64,000 nt of DNA from Clostridium brassicae (GTDB taxonomy: Bacteria; Bacillota; Clostridia; Clostridiales; Clostridiaceae), in assembly GCF_026738875.1 (NCBI RefSeq), contig NZ_JAPQFJ010000016.1:35741-99740 (forward strand). Reading direction: 5' to 3'. The notes under the pieces were generated by a model. The model searched no databases and was not told where the DNA came from. It worked only from the letters and a program-made list of their open reading frames with translations. The stretch's first letter is position 1. Each line of letters begins with the position of its first letter. The position numbers and the translations under genes are program-made. Positions 25,583-34,509 of this stretch are shown piece by piece.

Positions 25583-26440
25583 ATGAATAACTTACAAACA
25601 GATTGCTATCATGTTATAAAAGTATTTAATAATAATGTTTTATTAGTACATCAAAACGGAGAAGAAAAGATTCTGTTTAGTAAAGGAATTGGTTTTGGAA
25701 AACATCAAGGAGACATGCTTCCTACTGACACAAAAGCTGATAAAGTATTTACTATGCAAAACCAAAATAACTTTAATAGCTTTAAAAATTTAATTTCAAG
25801 TGTGGACAGTAATATTATTGGTTTATGTGAAGAAGTAATTTCCATGATTTCTGATGAGTTAAAAGAACCATTAAATGAAAAAATACATGTATCTTTAACT
25901 GATCATATATCTTATACTATAAAACGCCTTATGGAGAATAACATTATAGAAAATCCATTTTTAGTAGAAACAGAAACTCTATATAAGAGAGAATTTTCTA
26001 TAGCAAAAAAAGCAGTAATGATGTTAGAAGAAAGACTTAATATAATGATTCCTGATGAAGAGGTGGGCTTTATAACTCTACACATCCATTCTGCAAGAAA
26101 TGAAGGGAAACTATCTAATACAATAAAATATGCTTTTCTATCAAATACAATTATAGAATTTCTTGAAGATGAACTTAATATAGAAATAGACAAACAATCT
26201 TTAGATTATGCTAGATTTTTAACCCATATAAGATTTGCTATAGAAAGAATTTTAAACAATAATCCAATAAAAAATGACCTTATAGCTGCTATCAAAAAAC
26301 AATATAAAGTTTCGTATAATTTAGCTGAAAGAGTAAGTGAAATAATAGAAAATGAGCTTTTCTTAAACGTTGTTGAAGACGAAACAGCCTACATTGCTAT
26401 CCACATAGAAAAATTTAGAAATGCTCCTAAGAAAAATTAA
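25583..26440 (+). CDS. BglG/GlcT-type transcription antiterminator
   Basis: A 285-aa protein with an RNA-binding CAT domain (residues about 5-60: KVFNNNVLLVHQNGEEKILFSKGIGFGKHQGD) and two PTS regulation domains. PRD1 carries SLTDHISYTIKRLMENN, and further conserved His are in ITLHIHSARNEG, LTHIRFAIERI and IAIHIEKFR. It resembles GlcT more than LicT. GlcT binds an RAT hairpin in the leader RNA and prevents termination when unphosphorylated by the PTS. Two RAT-like elements next to it (27318-27346 minus, 27480-27505 plus) are its probable targets. Confidence 0.88.
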   Translation: MNNLQTDCYHVIKVFNNNVLLVHQNGEEKILFSKGIGFGKHQGDMLPTDTKADKVFTMQNQNNFNSFKNLISSVDSNIIGLCEEVISMISDELKEPLNEKIHVSLTDHISYTIKRLMENNIIENPFLVETETLYKREFSIAKKAVMMLEERLNIMIPDEEVGFITLHIHSARNEGKLSNTIKYAFLSNTIIEFLEDELNIEIDKQSLDYARFLTHIRFAIERILNNNPIKNDLIAAIKKQYKVSYNLAERVSEIIENELFLNVVEDETAYIAIHIEKFRNAPKKN

Positions 26441-26575
26441 ATTTCTAATAAATTTTTTGGACTTTTTAAACAGTTAATTATTGATATACTTAATACTAAT
26501 GATATATTACAAATTATTTATTCTGGTATAATTTTAAAATATAAATTTAACGATAAAAACTCCTCTTATAATAAT

Positions 26576-26617
26576 AGGCGTAATATAACCATCTCTACAA
26601 ATGGTTATATTACGCCT
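26576..26617. terminator. Bidirectional terminator with 17-bp perfect stem
   Basis: The arm AGGCGTAATATAACCAT (26576-26592) is perfectly repeated inverted at 26601-26617 with an 8-nt loop. It separates the antiterminator gene from the convergent EIIA gene. Confidence 0.75.
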
Positions 26618-26683
26618 TCTTAATAAAATTCTATTTATATACTAAAAACAACCTTTCAAATTAAGGTTTCTTAATTTATTCTG

Positions 26684-26728
26684 TGCCTAAGCATTTCATA
26701 TGGAGTAAAAACTCCACCTGATACCAAA
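26684..26728 (-). repeat. Dispersed element fragment (copy D)
   Basis: Read on the minus strand, TCAGGTGGAGTTTTTACTCCATATGAAATGC...TTAG matches the plus-strand start of the element at 51461-51495 (TCAGGTGGAGTTTTTAGCCTATCTGAAAT..TTAG). It forms a GGAGT/ACTCC hairpin and lies directly after the EIIA stop codon. Confidence 0.6.
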
Positions 26729-26735
26729 ATACTAT

Positions 26736-27227
26736 TTATTTAAGCGTATACGTAAGTAAAGTGTCTTCCCCACTCTTAGCATTAAAACCTGTTTTATATT
26801 CAATGATTTTAACATCTTCAGGATTTGTTATTAAAACAGGAGTAATCAAAGAATATCCTTGAGATTTTATAAATTCTTCATCAATCTTAATAATAGGATC
26901 CCCTACTTTAACTTTATCTCCTTGTTCTGCTACTCTTTCGAATCCCTCACCTTGCAATTTAACAGTATCAATACCGATATGGACTAAAAGTTCAGTTCCA
27001 TCGTCTAGGGTAATAGCAAAAGCGTGATTAGTTTTGAATATTAAAGTCAATATTCCATCTGCTGGAGCCAAAATAGCATTACCTTCACATTCTATAGCAA
27101 CACCATCTCCTGCCAATTTAGTTGCAAATACTTTATCTGGTACTTCTGATAAATCTAATACTTTTCCTGCTACTGGAGCAACAATCTTATTTTCCTTGTT
27201 ATTTTCCTTTTTAAAAAAACCAAACAT
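26736..27227 (-). CDS. PTS glucose-type EIIA component
   Basis: A 163-aa stand-alone IIA(Glc) domain. It opens with VAPVAGKVLDLSEVPDKVFA, has the active-site His in LLVHIGIDTV and ends SLITPVLITNPE. It passes phosphate from HPr to the EIIB domain of a sugar permease; the neighbouring nagE lacks an EIIA domain, so the two probably act together. The ATG at 27227 follows GGAGG by 7 nt; an in-frame TTG at 27233 is nearer. Its leader carries an RAT-like element and a terminator. Confidence 0.92.
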   Translation of the reverse strand: MFGFFKKENNKENKIVAPVAGKVLDLSEVPDKVFATKLAGDGVAIECEGNAILAPADGILTLIFKTNHAFAITLDDGTELLVHIGIDTVKLQGEGFERVAEQGDKVKVGDPIIKIDEEFIKSQGYSLITPVLITNPEDVKIIEYKTGFNAKSGEDTLLTYTLK

Positions 27228-27292
27228 TTTCAAACCTCCTAAGTATAAATAGTAGCTAATTTAAGTGCCATTTATATTTTTATAAAAACAAA

Positions 27293-27346
27293 TAAAAAAA
27301 AGGCACAAGTTATAACTAACTTATGCCTGATTTAACAGTTACACGT
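27293..27346 (-). promoter_or_regulatory. RAT-like antitermination element and terminator in the EIIA leader
   Basis: On the minus strand ACGTGTAACTGTTAAATCAGGCATAAGTT (27346-27318) closely resembles the Bacillus ptsG RAT bound by GlcT (conserved GTNACTG ... CAGGCATRAGT). Its 3' half is the 5' arm of an intrinsic terminator, ACTTATGCCT (27319-27328) against AGGCACAAGT (27301-27310), followed by an eight-T run. Only one of the two structures can form, which is the layout of antitermination. Confidence 0.8.
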
Positions 27347-27360
27347 TTAATACTTCTATT

Positions 27361-27389
27361 AGTATATAATTTAAATTAGCTCATGTCAA
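27361..27389 (-). promoter_or_regulatory. Promoter of the EIIA gene
   Basis: On the minus strand TTGACA (27389-27384) and TATACT (27366-27361) are 17 bp apart. Transcription would start about 10 nt before the RAT-like element. Confidence 0.75.
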
Positions 27390-27439
27390 TAATTAATATT
27401 TGTATATTTTTCAAAAATTAATAAAATTTTAAAAATACA

Positions 27440-27468
27440 TTGACATTTGTATTTTAATCGATTACAAT
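27440..27468 (+). promoter_or_regulatory. Promoter of the nagE leader
   Basis: TTGACA (27440-27445) and TACAAT (27463-27468) are 17 bp apart. The start site would lie near 27475, giving a leader of about 280 nt. Confidence 0.78.
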
Positions 27469-27479
27469 TAACTCATCGG

Positions 27480-27539
27480 CGTGCAACCAACGTTGGGCAA
27501 AAGCTGAAAAGGTTACTTATACCTTTTCGGCTTTTTTTA
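27480..27539 (+). promoter_or_regulatory. RAT-like element and terminator in the nagE leader
   Basis: CGTGCAACCAACGTTGGGCAAAAGCT (27480-27505) aligns at both ends with the EIIA-leader element: CGTGYAACY then GGCAWAAGYT. Its 3' end overlaps the left arm of the terminator AAAAGCTGAAAAGGT (27499-27513), which pairs with ACCTTTTCGGCTTTT (27521-27535) and runs into seven T. The paired layout suggests control by the same antiterminator. Confidence 0.72.
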
Positions 27540-27701
27540 TTGCACTTTTTTAACTAAATCCATATTAATGAGTATATTTATTTTTAAGAAATGCACTTTT
27601 GTTATAAATTCAAAAAATTTTTTATCAACTTCTATTCTTTTTGCACTACTTTTACTTAATAATAAATAGAAATTAATGCTAAAGGTGCATTTTCGTAAAA
27701 A

Positions 27702-28917
27702 ATATCTATACAATTTAAATGGAAAAAATATCATCAAATATGTACAGGAGGTATGAACATGTCAAATAATAGTAATGTATCATCAAAATTTCAAGGACTA
27801 GGCAAAATGATTTTGGCTCCTATAGCTGTATTACTAATAGCTGCCTTACTTTTTATATTAGGCAAGCCTAATACTTTGGCTTCAAATGGTATTCCTTGGA
27901 TATCTGCCGCAAGTTCTGCTGTTTTTGAGAACTTATCACTTATAATAGCTATAGCTATTTCTATAGGAATAGCAGAAGAAAACAATGGTGTTGCTGGATT
28001 ATCTGCTACTGTTGGACACTTGGTAATTACAAAGGTTGCTTTAAGTTTTAATGAAAAAATTAATATGTTTATTTTACCTGGTATAATTGTAGGAATATTA
28101 GCCGGATTACTTTACAATAAGTATAAAGCTATTAAAGTTCCAGATTTTCTAGGTTTCTTTGGTGGAAAACGTTTTGTCCCAATTATAACTTCTTTAATCT
28201 GTTTGATTTTGGGTATTTTATTTGGATTTATATGGCCACCAATTCAAAATCTTGTAATGAATTTTGGTAATATGGCTGCATCCGTAAGTACTATTGGAGT
28301 ATTTTTCTAAAAATATATATAAGTTAAATTGAAATATGTTATTAAATGTATTTAGGAGGTATAAACATGGCAAGTAACAGTAAAATTTTATCAAAACTTC
28401 AGAAGTTAGGAAAATCACTCATGACTCCTATAGCTGTATTGCCCGCAGCTGGCTTACTTCTTAGATTAGGACAGCCTGATGTTTGGGCTTGGCTTGGTAC
28501 TTTACCAAAGGGTATTCCTTGGATGTCTTCAGCAGGTAGTGCTGTTTTTGATAACTTAGCAATTATATTCGCTATAGGTATTGCTGTAGGACTATCAGAA
28601 AAAAACAATGGTATCGCTGCATTATCTGCTACCATTGGTCACTTGATATTAGTAAAAGTTGCTGTAAGCTTTAATGATACAATCAATATGGGAGTTCTGT
28701 CTGGTATAATTGTGGGTATATTAACCGGATTATTATATAATAAATATAAAGATGTTAAAGTTCCAGATTATTTAAAAATCTTTGGAGATGAACGATTTGT
28801 CCCACTTATAACTTCTTTAATGTGTTTAGTTTTAGGTGTTTTATTTGGATTTATATGGCCACCAATCCAAGATGTTATAAACAACTTTGGTAACATGGTT
28901 GCAGCAGCAGGTGCTAT
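27702..28917 (+). repeat. 608-bp tandem duplication
   Basis: The segment from about 27702 to 28309 (leader end, ribosome binding site and the first 184 codons of an EIIC domain) is repeated, diverged, from about 28310 to 28917. The two ATGs are 608 bp apart (27759, 28367). After the last shared codons (GTATTTTTCT), copy 1 runs straight into a leader-like sequence AAAAATATAT. Confidence 0.75.
27759..28310 (+). pseudogene. Truncated EIIC paralogue of nagE
   Basis: A 183-aa open frame equal to the N-terminal third of the downstream NagE (about 60 percent identical by eye: GIIVGIL.GLLYNKYK, FGFIWPPIQ). It stops at TAA right after IGVFF. It lacks the later EIIC helices, the HHxL sugar site and EIIB, so it cannot transport alone. 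The frame has stayed open despite much divergence, so a residual role cannot be excluded. Start at the ATG 27759, 8 nt after AGGAGG. Confidence 0.75.
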
Positions 28918-29821
28918 TGGCGCATTTTTCTTTGCTTTATTTAACCGATTATTAATTCCATTTGGATTACATCATGTTCTAAATACAATATTTTGGTTTC
29001 AATTTGGTACATTTAAAAATCCAGCAGGTAAAGTTGTTAATGGTGATATATCTAGATTTTTCGCTGGAGACCCTACTGCCGGTACTTATATGACTGGATT
29101 CTTTGTAATAATGATGTTTGCACTTCCAGCAGCATGTTTAGCTATGATTAGCGCTGCTAGAAAAGAAAATAAAAAGGCCGTTTCAGGAATGTTATTAGGA
29201 TTAGCTTTTACGTCATTCCTTACAGGTATTACTGAGCCAATAGAATTTTCATTTATGTTTATCGCACCTGTACTTTATGCATTCCATGCTTTGTTTACTG
29301 GTATAGCTCTAGCTGTCACTTCAATCTTAGGAATAAAATGTGGTTTTACTTTTTCCGCAGGTTTTATAGATTATGGACTTAACTTTGGTATATCAACTAA
29401 ACCAATACTTATAATTCCATTAGGTTTAATATTTGCAGTAATCTATTATTTCTTATTCTTATTCTTTATAAAAAAATTCAACTTACCTACACCAGGAAGA
29501 GAATTAGATTCAGAGATTAATTCAAATATTAATTCACATACTAATGCTTCAACTTCTAAAAAAAGCGGAAGTTCTAAATTAGAAACTAAAGCTAAGGGTA
29601 TACTTGAAGCTATAGGTAATTCAGAAAATATTCAATTTATAGATGCATGTGTAACTAGAATAAGACTTACTGTTTTTGATGGCAATAAAATAGATGAAAC
29701 TAAGCTTAAACAGTTAGGTGCTAATGGAGTTATGAAACTTGACGATAAAAACTTCCAAATAGTAGTTGGTACCTCAGCTGATCCTTTAGTATCTCAAATG
29801 AAATCATTGATGAAACAATAA
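28367..29821 (+). CDS. nagE: PTS N-acetylglucosamine-type EIICB
   Basis: A 484-aa permease of the Glc/GlcNAc family. The EIIC domain (about 1-375) includes TPIAVLPAAGLLLRLG, the FGLHHVLNTIFWFQFG sugar-binding region and GITEPIEFSFMFI. A linker rich in Asn and Ser leads to EIIB (about 410-484) with the phosphorylated Cys in FIDACVTRIRLTV. There is no EIIA domain; the EIIA at 26736 would supply it. HH-L-N-T and the nag operon nearby favour GlcNAc over glucose. ATG at 28367, 7 nt after GGAGG. Confidence 0.88.
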   Translation: MASNSKILSKLQKLGKSLMTPIAVLPAAGLLLRLGQPDVWAWLGTLPKGIPWMSSAGSAVFDNLAIIFAIGIAVGLSEKNNGIAALSATIGHLILVKVAVSFNDTINMGVLSGIIVGILTGLLYNKYKDVKVPDYLKIFGDERFVPLITSLMCLVLGVLFGFIWPPIQDVINNFGNMVAAAGAIGAFFFALFNRLLIPFGLHHVLNTIFWFQFGTFKNPAGKVVNGDISRFFAGDPTAGTYMTGFFVIMMFALPAACLAMISAARKENKKAVSGMLLGLAFTSFLTGITEPIEFSFMFIAPVLYAFHALFTGIALAVTSILGIKCGFTFSAGFIDYGLNFGISTKPILIIPLGLIFAVIYYFLFLFFIKKFNLPTPGRELDSEINSNINSHTNASTSKKSGSSKLETKAKGILEAIGNSENIQFIDACVTRIRLTVFDGNKIDETKLKQLGANGVMKLDDKNFQIVVGTSADPLVSQMKSLMKQ

Positions 29822-29848
29822 AATTTAAAATAAAATTCTAAAAACACC

Positions 29849-29889
29849 GTGCTAAAGCTTCGGAAATAATTTTTTCGAAGCTTTAGTAC
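29849..29889 (+). terminator. Terminator of nagE
   Basis: GTGCTAAAGCTTCG (29849-29862) pairs with CGAAGCTTTAGTAC (29876-29889). Confidence 0.65.
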
Positions 29890-30009
29890 TTTAATACTTT
29901 ATCGTATATTAAAAAACTAATTTTGTATTTTTAAAATGCAATATAAATAATCAATTTTTAAAATTTAAAAAAAGTATACCATCACTAGCAAACTGTATAT
30001 CAGCATGTT

Positions 30010-30666
30010 TTATAAATAGGCCTTTTTAAACTCTAAATATCCATTTCTTCTTAGCTTACAAGCAGGACATTCTCCACACCCATTCCCTTTTATACCATTG
30101 TAACAAGTTAATGTTTCTTCTTTAATTATAGAAAGAACCCCTAAATCATGTGCCATTTTCCAAGTTTCAGCTTTATCAATCCACATTAAAGGAGTAAGAA
30201 TTTCAAATTGGTAATCCATGGCTAAGTTTAATGTAACATTCAAAGATTTTATGAATACATCTCTACAATCGGGATATCCACTAAAATCACTTTGGGATAC
30301 ACCAGTTATAATAGCATTTATTTCTCTTTGCTTTGCAAATACTGCAACAAAAGTTAAAAACAGCATGTTTCTACCATCTACAAAAGAATTCGGCACACCA
30401 TCTGTAGGAGAATCTTTATCCACTTTTATGTCTTGTCTAGTTAATGAATTAGGTGCTAGTTGGTTCAATAAATTCAAATCTAAAATATGATGTTCTATAT
30501 TATATTTTAAACATATATCCTTTGCACACTGTAATTCTAATTTATGTTTTTGATTATAATCAAAAGATACTGCTATAACTTCTTTATATCTTCTCTTTGC
30601 CCAAAATAAACAAGTTGTACTATCTTGGCCACCACTAAAAACTACTATTGCTTTTTCTTTATTCAT
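30010..30666 (-). CDS. queC: 7-cyano-7-deazaguanine synthase
   Basis: A 218-aa enzyme that turns 7-carboxy-7-deazaguanine into preQ0 with ATP and ammonia. The PP-loop [14 protein letters not shown] is at residues 10-23. The zinc cysteines are in [20 protein letters not shown]. Last gene of the preQ1-controlled operon, but 222 bp after folE, with a dispersed-element fragment in that gap. It might therefore have lost tight coupling. Confidence 0.95.
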   Translation of the reverse strand: MNKEKAIVVFSGGQDSTTCLFWAKRRYKEVIAVSFDYNQKHKLELQCAKDICLKYNIEHHILDLNLLNQLAPNSLTRQDIKVDKDSPTDGVPNSFVDGRNMLFLTFVAVFAKQREINAIITGVSQSDFSGYPDCRDVFIKSLNVTLNLAMDYQFEILTPLMWIDKAETWKMAHDLGVLSIIKEETLTCYNGIKGNGCGECPACKLRRNGYLEFKKAYL

Positions 30667-30825
30667 AACTATTTACCATCCTTTATCTATTTAAGTTGTT
30701 TATAATTTATAAATAAAATAAATTTCTTATTAAAAATATTGTATTTAAACAGCATTAAACTTAAATATTAGTAAAATTTGCTTTTAAAATGGCTTATACA
30801 ATTACCTCAAATATGATTTTTTATA

Positions 30826-30862
30826 TTTATCCGATGTTTAACCATCCTAATACTACATTCCA
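30826..30862 (-). repeat. Dispersed element fragment (copy C)
   Basis: On the minus strand AGTATTAGGATGGTTAAACATCGGATAAA matches the end of the element at 51598-51627 with one substitution in 28 nt. It lies between folE and queC. Confidence 0.7.
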
Positions 30863-30888
30863 AATAGTTAGAGTTAAATATTACTATA

Positions 30889-31476
30889 TTATTTATAAAG
30901 CATCATTAACTTATTATTTAAAATTGCATCAGTATTAAATCTACCTCTTAAAGTAGTTGATATTGTTTTACTCCCTGGCTTTTTTATTCCTCTGGTAGTC
31001 ATACATCCATGTTCTCCTTCTATAATAACAGCTACATCATCAGATCCTGTTATTTTTTGCATGATTTCAGCTATATCCGTTCCTATTCTCTCTTGAAGCT
31101 GAAGTCTCCTCCCCACCATATCAGCTATTCTGGCAATTTTACTTAAACCAATGATTTTTTCCTTAGGAATATACGCTACTGCCACCTTCATGTTATACAT
31201 TAATGCCAAATGGTGTTCACAATGACTAAATATTTCTATGTCTTTCATTAATACTATATCATTAGAGCTTTCTTCTACCGATAAATCATCTTCAAAAGTT
31301 TTATTAAACATCTCTGCAATTTCATCATTGGTATAGCACATTCCTTTAAATATTTCTTCATACATTTTCGCTACACGCTTAGGCGTATCTTTAAGTCCTT
31401 CCCTACTAGGATCATCTCCTAAAGCTATTAAAATCCCTTTTATATGTTCTTCAATTAATTTTGTGTCAATTGTCAT
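30889..31476 (-). CDS. folE: GTP cyclohydrolase I
   Basis: A 195-aa enzyme that makes 7,8-dihydroneopterin triphosphate from GTP. Zinc ligands and catalytic residues are visible in [11 protein letters not shown] and [18 protein letters not shown]. Type IA length. Placement between queE and queC dedicates it to deazaguanine synthesis. The ATG at 31476 follows GAGGGG and lies 1 nt after the queE stop; the longer in-frame extension to 31539 overlaps queE and is rejected. Confidence 0.94.
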   Translation of the reverse strand: MTIDTKLIEEHIKGILIALGDDPSREGLKDTPKRVAKMYEEIFKGMCYTNDEIAEMFNKTFEDDLSVEESSNDIVLMKDIEIFSHCEHHLALMYNMKVAVAYIPKEKIIGLSKIARIADMVGRRLQLQERIGTDIAEIMQKITGSDDVAVIIEGEHGCMTTRGIKKPGSKTISTTLRGRFNTDAILNNKLMMLYK

Positions 31477-31477
31477 A

Positions 31478-32143
31478 CTATACCCCTCTCTTATTTGGAT
31501 CCCAAATAACTTTGTGAAGTTGAATTTGAATATTAACATTATTCATTTTATTATCTTCCATAAATTCTACGATATTATCCATATTAATCTTTCCAAACAC
31601 TGGACTAATATATAAATTAGTTTTATCTGCAAGTTTATATTTATCTATTATATATTTAGCTTTTTGTAAATCTTCCATAGTTCCTGATACAAATTTAACT
31701 GTATCTTTTTTAGTTAAATATTTGAAATTATCTAAGTTCATCTTATCTTCCATATTGCTTGAAGGTAACTTGTAATCCATAGTAAAGCTAGGTGGATTAT
31801 CTAAATTTAAAAATCTATTTAATGAAACGCTGCCATTAGTTTCTACTTCCACATGAATCTCCTTATCTTTGGAAAGCATTTTTAATAACTCCATTATTCC
31901 CTCTTGTAAAAGAGGTTCTCCACCAGTTAAAGTTACATTTTTAATTTCTGTAGACTTTATATATTGGTATATATCTTCAGAAATCATCGATCTATAAAAT
32001 ACATCTTTTTTATTTGCCCAGCTTGTATCACAATAGCTACAATTCAAGTTACATCCTGCAAACCTTATAAACACTGCTAATTGCCCTGAAAGAGAACCTT
32101 CTCCATTTATACTTGTAAACTTTTCAACTACTTTAAATTCCAT
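31478..32143 (-). CDS. queE: 7-carboxy-7-deazaguanine synthase
   Basis: A 221-aa radical SAM enzyme that rearranges 6-carboxy-tetrahydropterin to 7-carboxy-7-deazaguanine. The N-terminal FTSINGEG motif, the cluster motif [10 protein letters not shown] (CxxxCxxC) and [10 protein letters not shown] are present. It is 1 nt from queD upstream and 1 nt from folE downstream, so translation is probably coupled. Confidence 0.94.
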   Translation of the reverse strand: MEFKVVEKFTSINGEGSLSGQLAVFIRFAGCNLNCSYCDTSWANKKDVFYRSMISEDIYQYIKSTEIKNVTLTGGEPLLQEGIMELLKMLSKDKEIHVEVETNGSVSLNRFLNLDNPPSFTMDYKLPSSNMEDKMNLDNFKYLTKKDTVKFVSGTMEDLQKAKYIIDKYKLADKTNLYISPVFGKINMDNIVEFMEDNKMNNVNIQIQLHKVIWDPNKRGV

Positions 32144-32144
32144 T

Positions 32145-32576
32145 TTACACTACCCCACTTTCCTCATATATAGCACTATTAGTAGGAGTTTCATAAACGG
32201 TAGCTCTTTTTACGTTATATCCCTTATTTTTCATAGCCTTAAAGAAAAATTTTGCAAAATTTTCAGCTGTTGGTCTAAAATTAACATTAATAACTTTAAA
32301 TCCATCTTCAATAATACATTTTAAGGTTTCTCTACGCATAGTTCCCTCTTGTATGATTAATGCATGGTCATAGTAATCTACCATTTCTTTAAGATCTCTT
32401 TTTAAATCACCAAAATCTATTACCATTCCCTCAAGTTGTCCATTTTCTATAAGCTTTTCTGATTGTACTTCAATTTCTACCTTCCACCTATGCCCATGGA
32501 TATTATTACATTTTCCTTCATATCCAGCAAGAAAATGAGCACTATCAAAGCTATGTTCTGATTTTAAAATGTACAT
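32145..32576 (-). CDS. queD: 6-carboxy-5,6,7,8-tetrahydropterin synthase
   Basis: A 143-aa member of the PTPS family that converts dihydroneopterin triphosphate to carboxy-tetrahydropterin. Zinc-binding His are in FDSAHFL and NIHGHRWKVEIE, and the catalytic Cys in EGKCNNIHG. The C-terminal TVYETPTNSAIYEE is typical. Second step of the pathway. GGAGGAG precedes the ATG. Confidence 0.94.
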   Translation of the reverse strand: MYILKSEHSFDSAHFLAGYEGKCNNIHGHRWKVEIEVQSEKLIENGQLEGMVIDFGDLKRDLKEMVDYYDHALIIQEGTMRRETLKCIIEDGFKVINVNFRPTAENFAKFFFKAMKNKGYNVKRATVYETPTNSAIYEESGVV

Positions 32577-32592
32577 GTAACTCCTCCTAAAA

Positions 32593-33354
32593 TTACTTTA
32601 AAATATTACTTCCATAATAACAACATCCAATTGCTCCATTAAATTGAGGCTCTTCAATGGACACTATATCTTCATAATCATTTCTTAAATATTTTTTTAT
32701 TGCTTGATTATTAGCAACTCCGCCAGTTAAAACTAGTTTTTTACCTTTAAATTTACTTAAAAGAGGTTGTAACCTTTTATATAAAGAATAATTTACCCCA
32801 GCACATAATTCTTTTATAGTTACACCTTCAGCTATTTTCCCAATTAACTCTGATTCAGAAAATACTGCACAAGTTGAATTTAGCTCTATAGGATTTTCAT
32901 AATATTTACTCATTTCATAAAGAGGTATTTCAAGGACATTTGCCATATTTTCTAAATATCTACCACAGGAAGCAGCACATTTCTCATTGAGTTCTAAATC
33001 TGTAGTTATACCTTTTTCTACTTTAACAATTTTAACATCTTGTCCACCTACATCTAGAAGTATAAAATCCTTTAAACCAGTTTGGTACATTCCCCCATAT
33101 ACATGAGCTTTTATCTCATTTATTGGAGTGAACAGCTTTAAATCAGTATTGTTCCTCCCATAACCTGTAGATATAGCCTTATGCACTTTTCCTATATTAA
33201 TCTTTTCTAAATCCACAATAACTTTGCCATCAAACTTGCAATAATCTCTATAAAAACTCATAGTACTTACTTTTTTCTTTTGTATTATCTTATTATTTTT
33301 CATTAAAACAATCTTTACTTCTCTACTCCCTAAATCTATACCTAAAACTAACAT
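32593..33354 (-). CDS. HgdC-like activase (BcrAD/BadFG ATPase family)
   Basis: A 253-aa ATPase of the ASKHA fold. The phosphate loop GIDLGSREVKIVL is at the N-terminus. The [4Fe-4S] cysteines shared by a homodimer are in NEKCAASCGRYLENMA and NSTCAVFSESE, and LTGGVANNQAI closes the nucleotide site. Such activases inject one low-potential electron, driven by ATP, into an HgdB-type partner. It overlaps the HgdB-like gene by 7 bp and precedes queD by 16 bp. Co-regulation by the preQ1 riboswitch suggests a role in deazaguanine metabolism. Confidence 0.85.
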   Translation of the reverse strand: MLVLGIDLGSREVKIVLMKNNKIIQKKKVSTMSFYRDYCKFDGKVIVDLEKINIGKVHKAISTGYGRNNTDLKLFTPINEIKAHVYGGMYQTGLKDFILLDVGGQDVKIVKVEKGITTDLELNEKCAASCGRYLENMANVLEIPLYEMSKYYENPIELNSTCAVFSESELIGKIAEGVTIKELCAGVNYSLYKRLQPLLSKFKGKKLVLTGGVANNQAIKKYLRNDYEDIVSIEEPQFNGAIGCCYYGSNILK

Positions 33355-34352
33355 TTCGTACTCTCCTTTACATCCAATAACATATCAAGAAAAGCTTCTA
33401 ACCTAAGTTTAGTTCTTGCATCCAAAGTATTTAATTTATCTCCCTCTATATTTAATATTGGAATATCCAAACTTTGTTTTAAAACTATATCTTCTACTGC
33501 TCTGTAACAAAAAGCTTGAGTGTAGTGAATTATAGCATCTAAATTTCTTTCTTCAATTTGCTTCTTTAGTTCTTTAATTCTAAATTCAATATTATAGGGA
33601 TAAGTGTAATCATAATACTGGTGAAATATATTTATCCCCTCATCTACTCTAGGAAATGTAAATTCTCTTTGAACCTCATTGTATACAAAATGAGCATCAA
33701 ATTTTTCTACAAATTGGTATATATCACTAGTCATAGGAGGAACTCCTATGTAACCTAATCTAAGTTTTTTATTTACTGGTTGTCTTTTCTTTATATTATT
33801 AATAACTTTTATTAATTCTGCTTCAAAGGAATCTATATCTCCATTAAAATCACTTAGACTCACTTGATATAGATGATTTTCAAAACCAGTAGCTTTGTTT
33901 TCTATATATGTTAACTCATCGATTTCCTTGGCTAATTTTCTAATTTCACTTAATCTTTCTCTAATAACTTCTACTTCTTCAAAAGTTACATTGAACATAT
34001 TCATAAACTTTTTAATTTCATTTTCTACATCTCTTTTATCATGACTATGAGGAAAAGAAAAAGGATAAACTTTAATTCCTTTTAATTGAAGCACTTCAAT
34101 AAGAGCCTTTGTATTAGAACAATCTCCTTCTATAACTCCAACTATTTCCTCAATATCATTTTCTAAACATGCTCCATATATCCCCTTTATCCAAGCACAT
34201 AAACTTTTAGGAAAACCATCTCTTTCAGCTATATCTATATATTTTAAATAATCATCACAAGTTATAAAAATATTATTTAAATCTACTGGTGTATATCCAG
34301 CTGCAATTAGAACTTCTATTGGCACCGTAGTTGTTAATCCTATTTTTTTCAT
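33348..34352 (-). CDS. HgdB-like 2-hydroxyacyl-CoA dehydratase / double-cubane-type protein
   Basis: A 334-aa protein of the HgdB (dehydratase D-component) family. Likely Fe-S cysteines are in SLCAWIKGIYGAC, EGDCSNT and AFCYRAVEDIVLK. Members with one HgdB-like subunit plus an HgdC-like activase include double-cubane cluster proteins that reduce small molecules with ATP-driven electrons. It is the first gene after a preQ1-I riboswitch, in front of queDE-folE-queC. A role in reducing preQ0 or epoxyqueuosine is a hypothesis; a general dehydratase for an acyl-CoA would not explain the riboswitch. Confidence 0.82.
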   Translation of the reverse strand: MKKIGLTTTVPIEVLIAAGYTPVDLNNIFITCDDYLKYIDIAERDGFPKSLCAWIKGIYGACLENDIEEIVGVIEGDCSNTKALIEVLQLKGIKVYPFSFPHSHDKRDVENEIKKFMNMFNVTFEEVEVIRERLSEIRKLAKEIDELTYIENKATGFENHLYQVSLSDFNGDIDSFEAELIKVINNIKKRQPVNKKLRLGYIGVPPMTSDIYQFVEKFDAHFVYNEVQREFTFPRVDEGINIFHQYYDYTYPYNIEFRIKELKKQIEERNLDAIIHYTQAFCYRAVEDIVLKQSLDIPILNIEGDKLNTLDARTKLRLEAFLDMLLDVKESTKC

Positions 34353-34453
34353 TATGTTTCCTCCTGATATTTTTATAAAAGTCTATGTTTTGATAAATTG
34401 TTGATTTCGCATAATTTAAAAACAACATTCTTTAAAAATAAAGCCTTATAAAA

Positions 34454-34506
34454 TAAAAAAGGGCAAAATCTGCCCTTAAACAAAAAAACTACCTAAGCCG
34501 GTAGTT
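34454..34506 (-). terminator. Tandem intrinsic terminators of the preQ1 leader
   Basis: On the minus strand AACTACCGGCTTAGGTAGTTTTTTT (34506-34482 region) is a compact terminator directly after the aptamer. A second hairpin, AAGGGCAGATTTTGCCCTT (34477-34459), followed by TTTTATT, comes 5 nt later. The first is the likely expression platform; the second adds stringency. Confidence 0.8.
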
Positions 34507-34509
34507 ACG

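Noticed and set aside
27480..27539. A metabolite riboswitch in the nagE leader
   Set aside because: The structure is too small and matches the RAT-terminator layout also seen before the EIIA gene.
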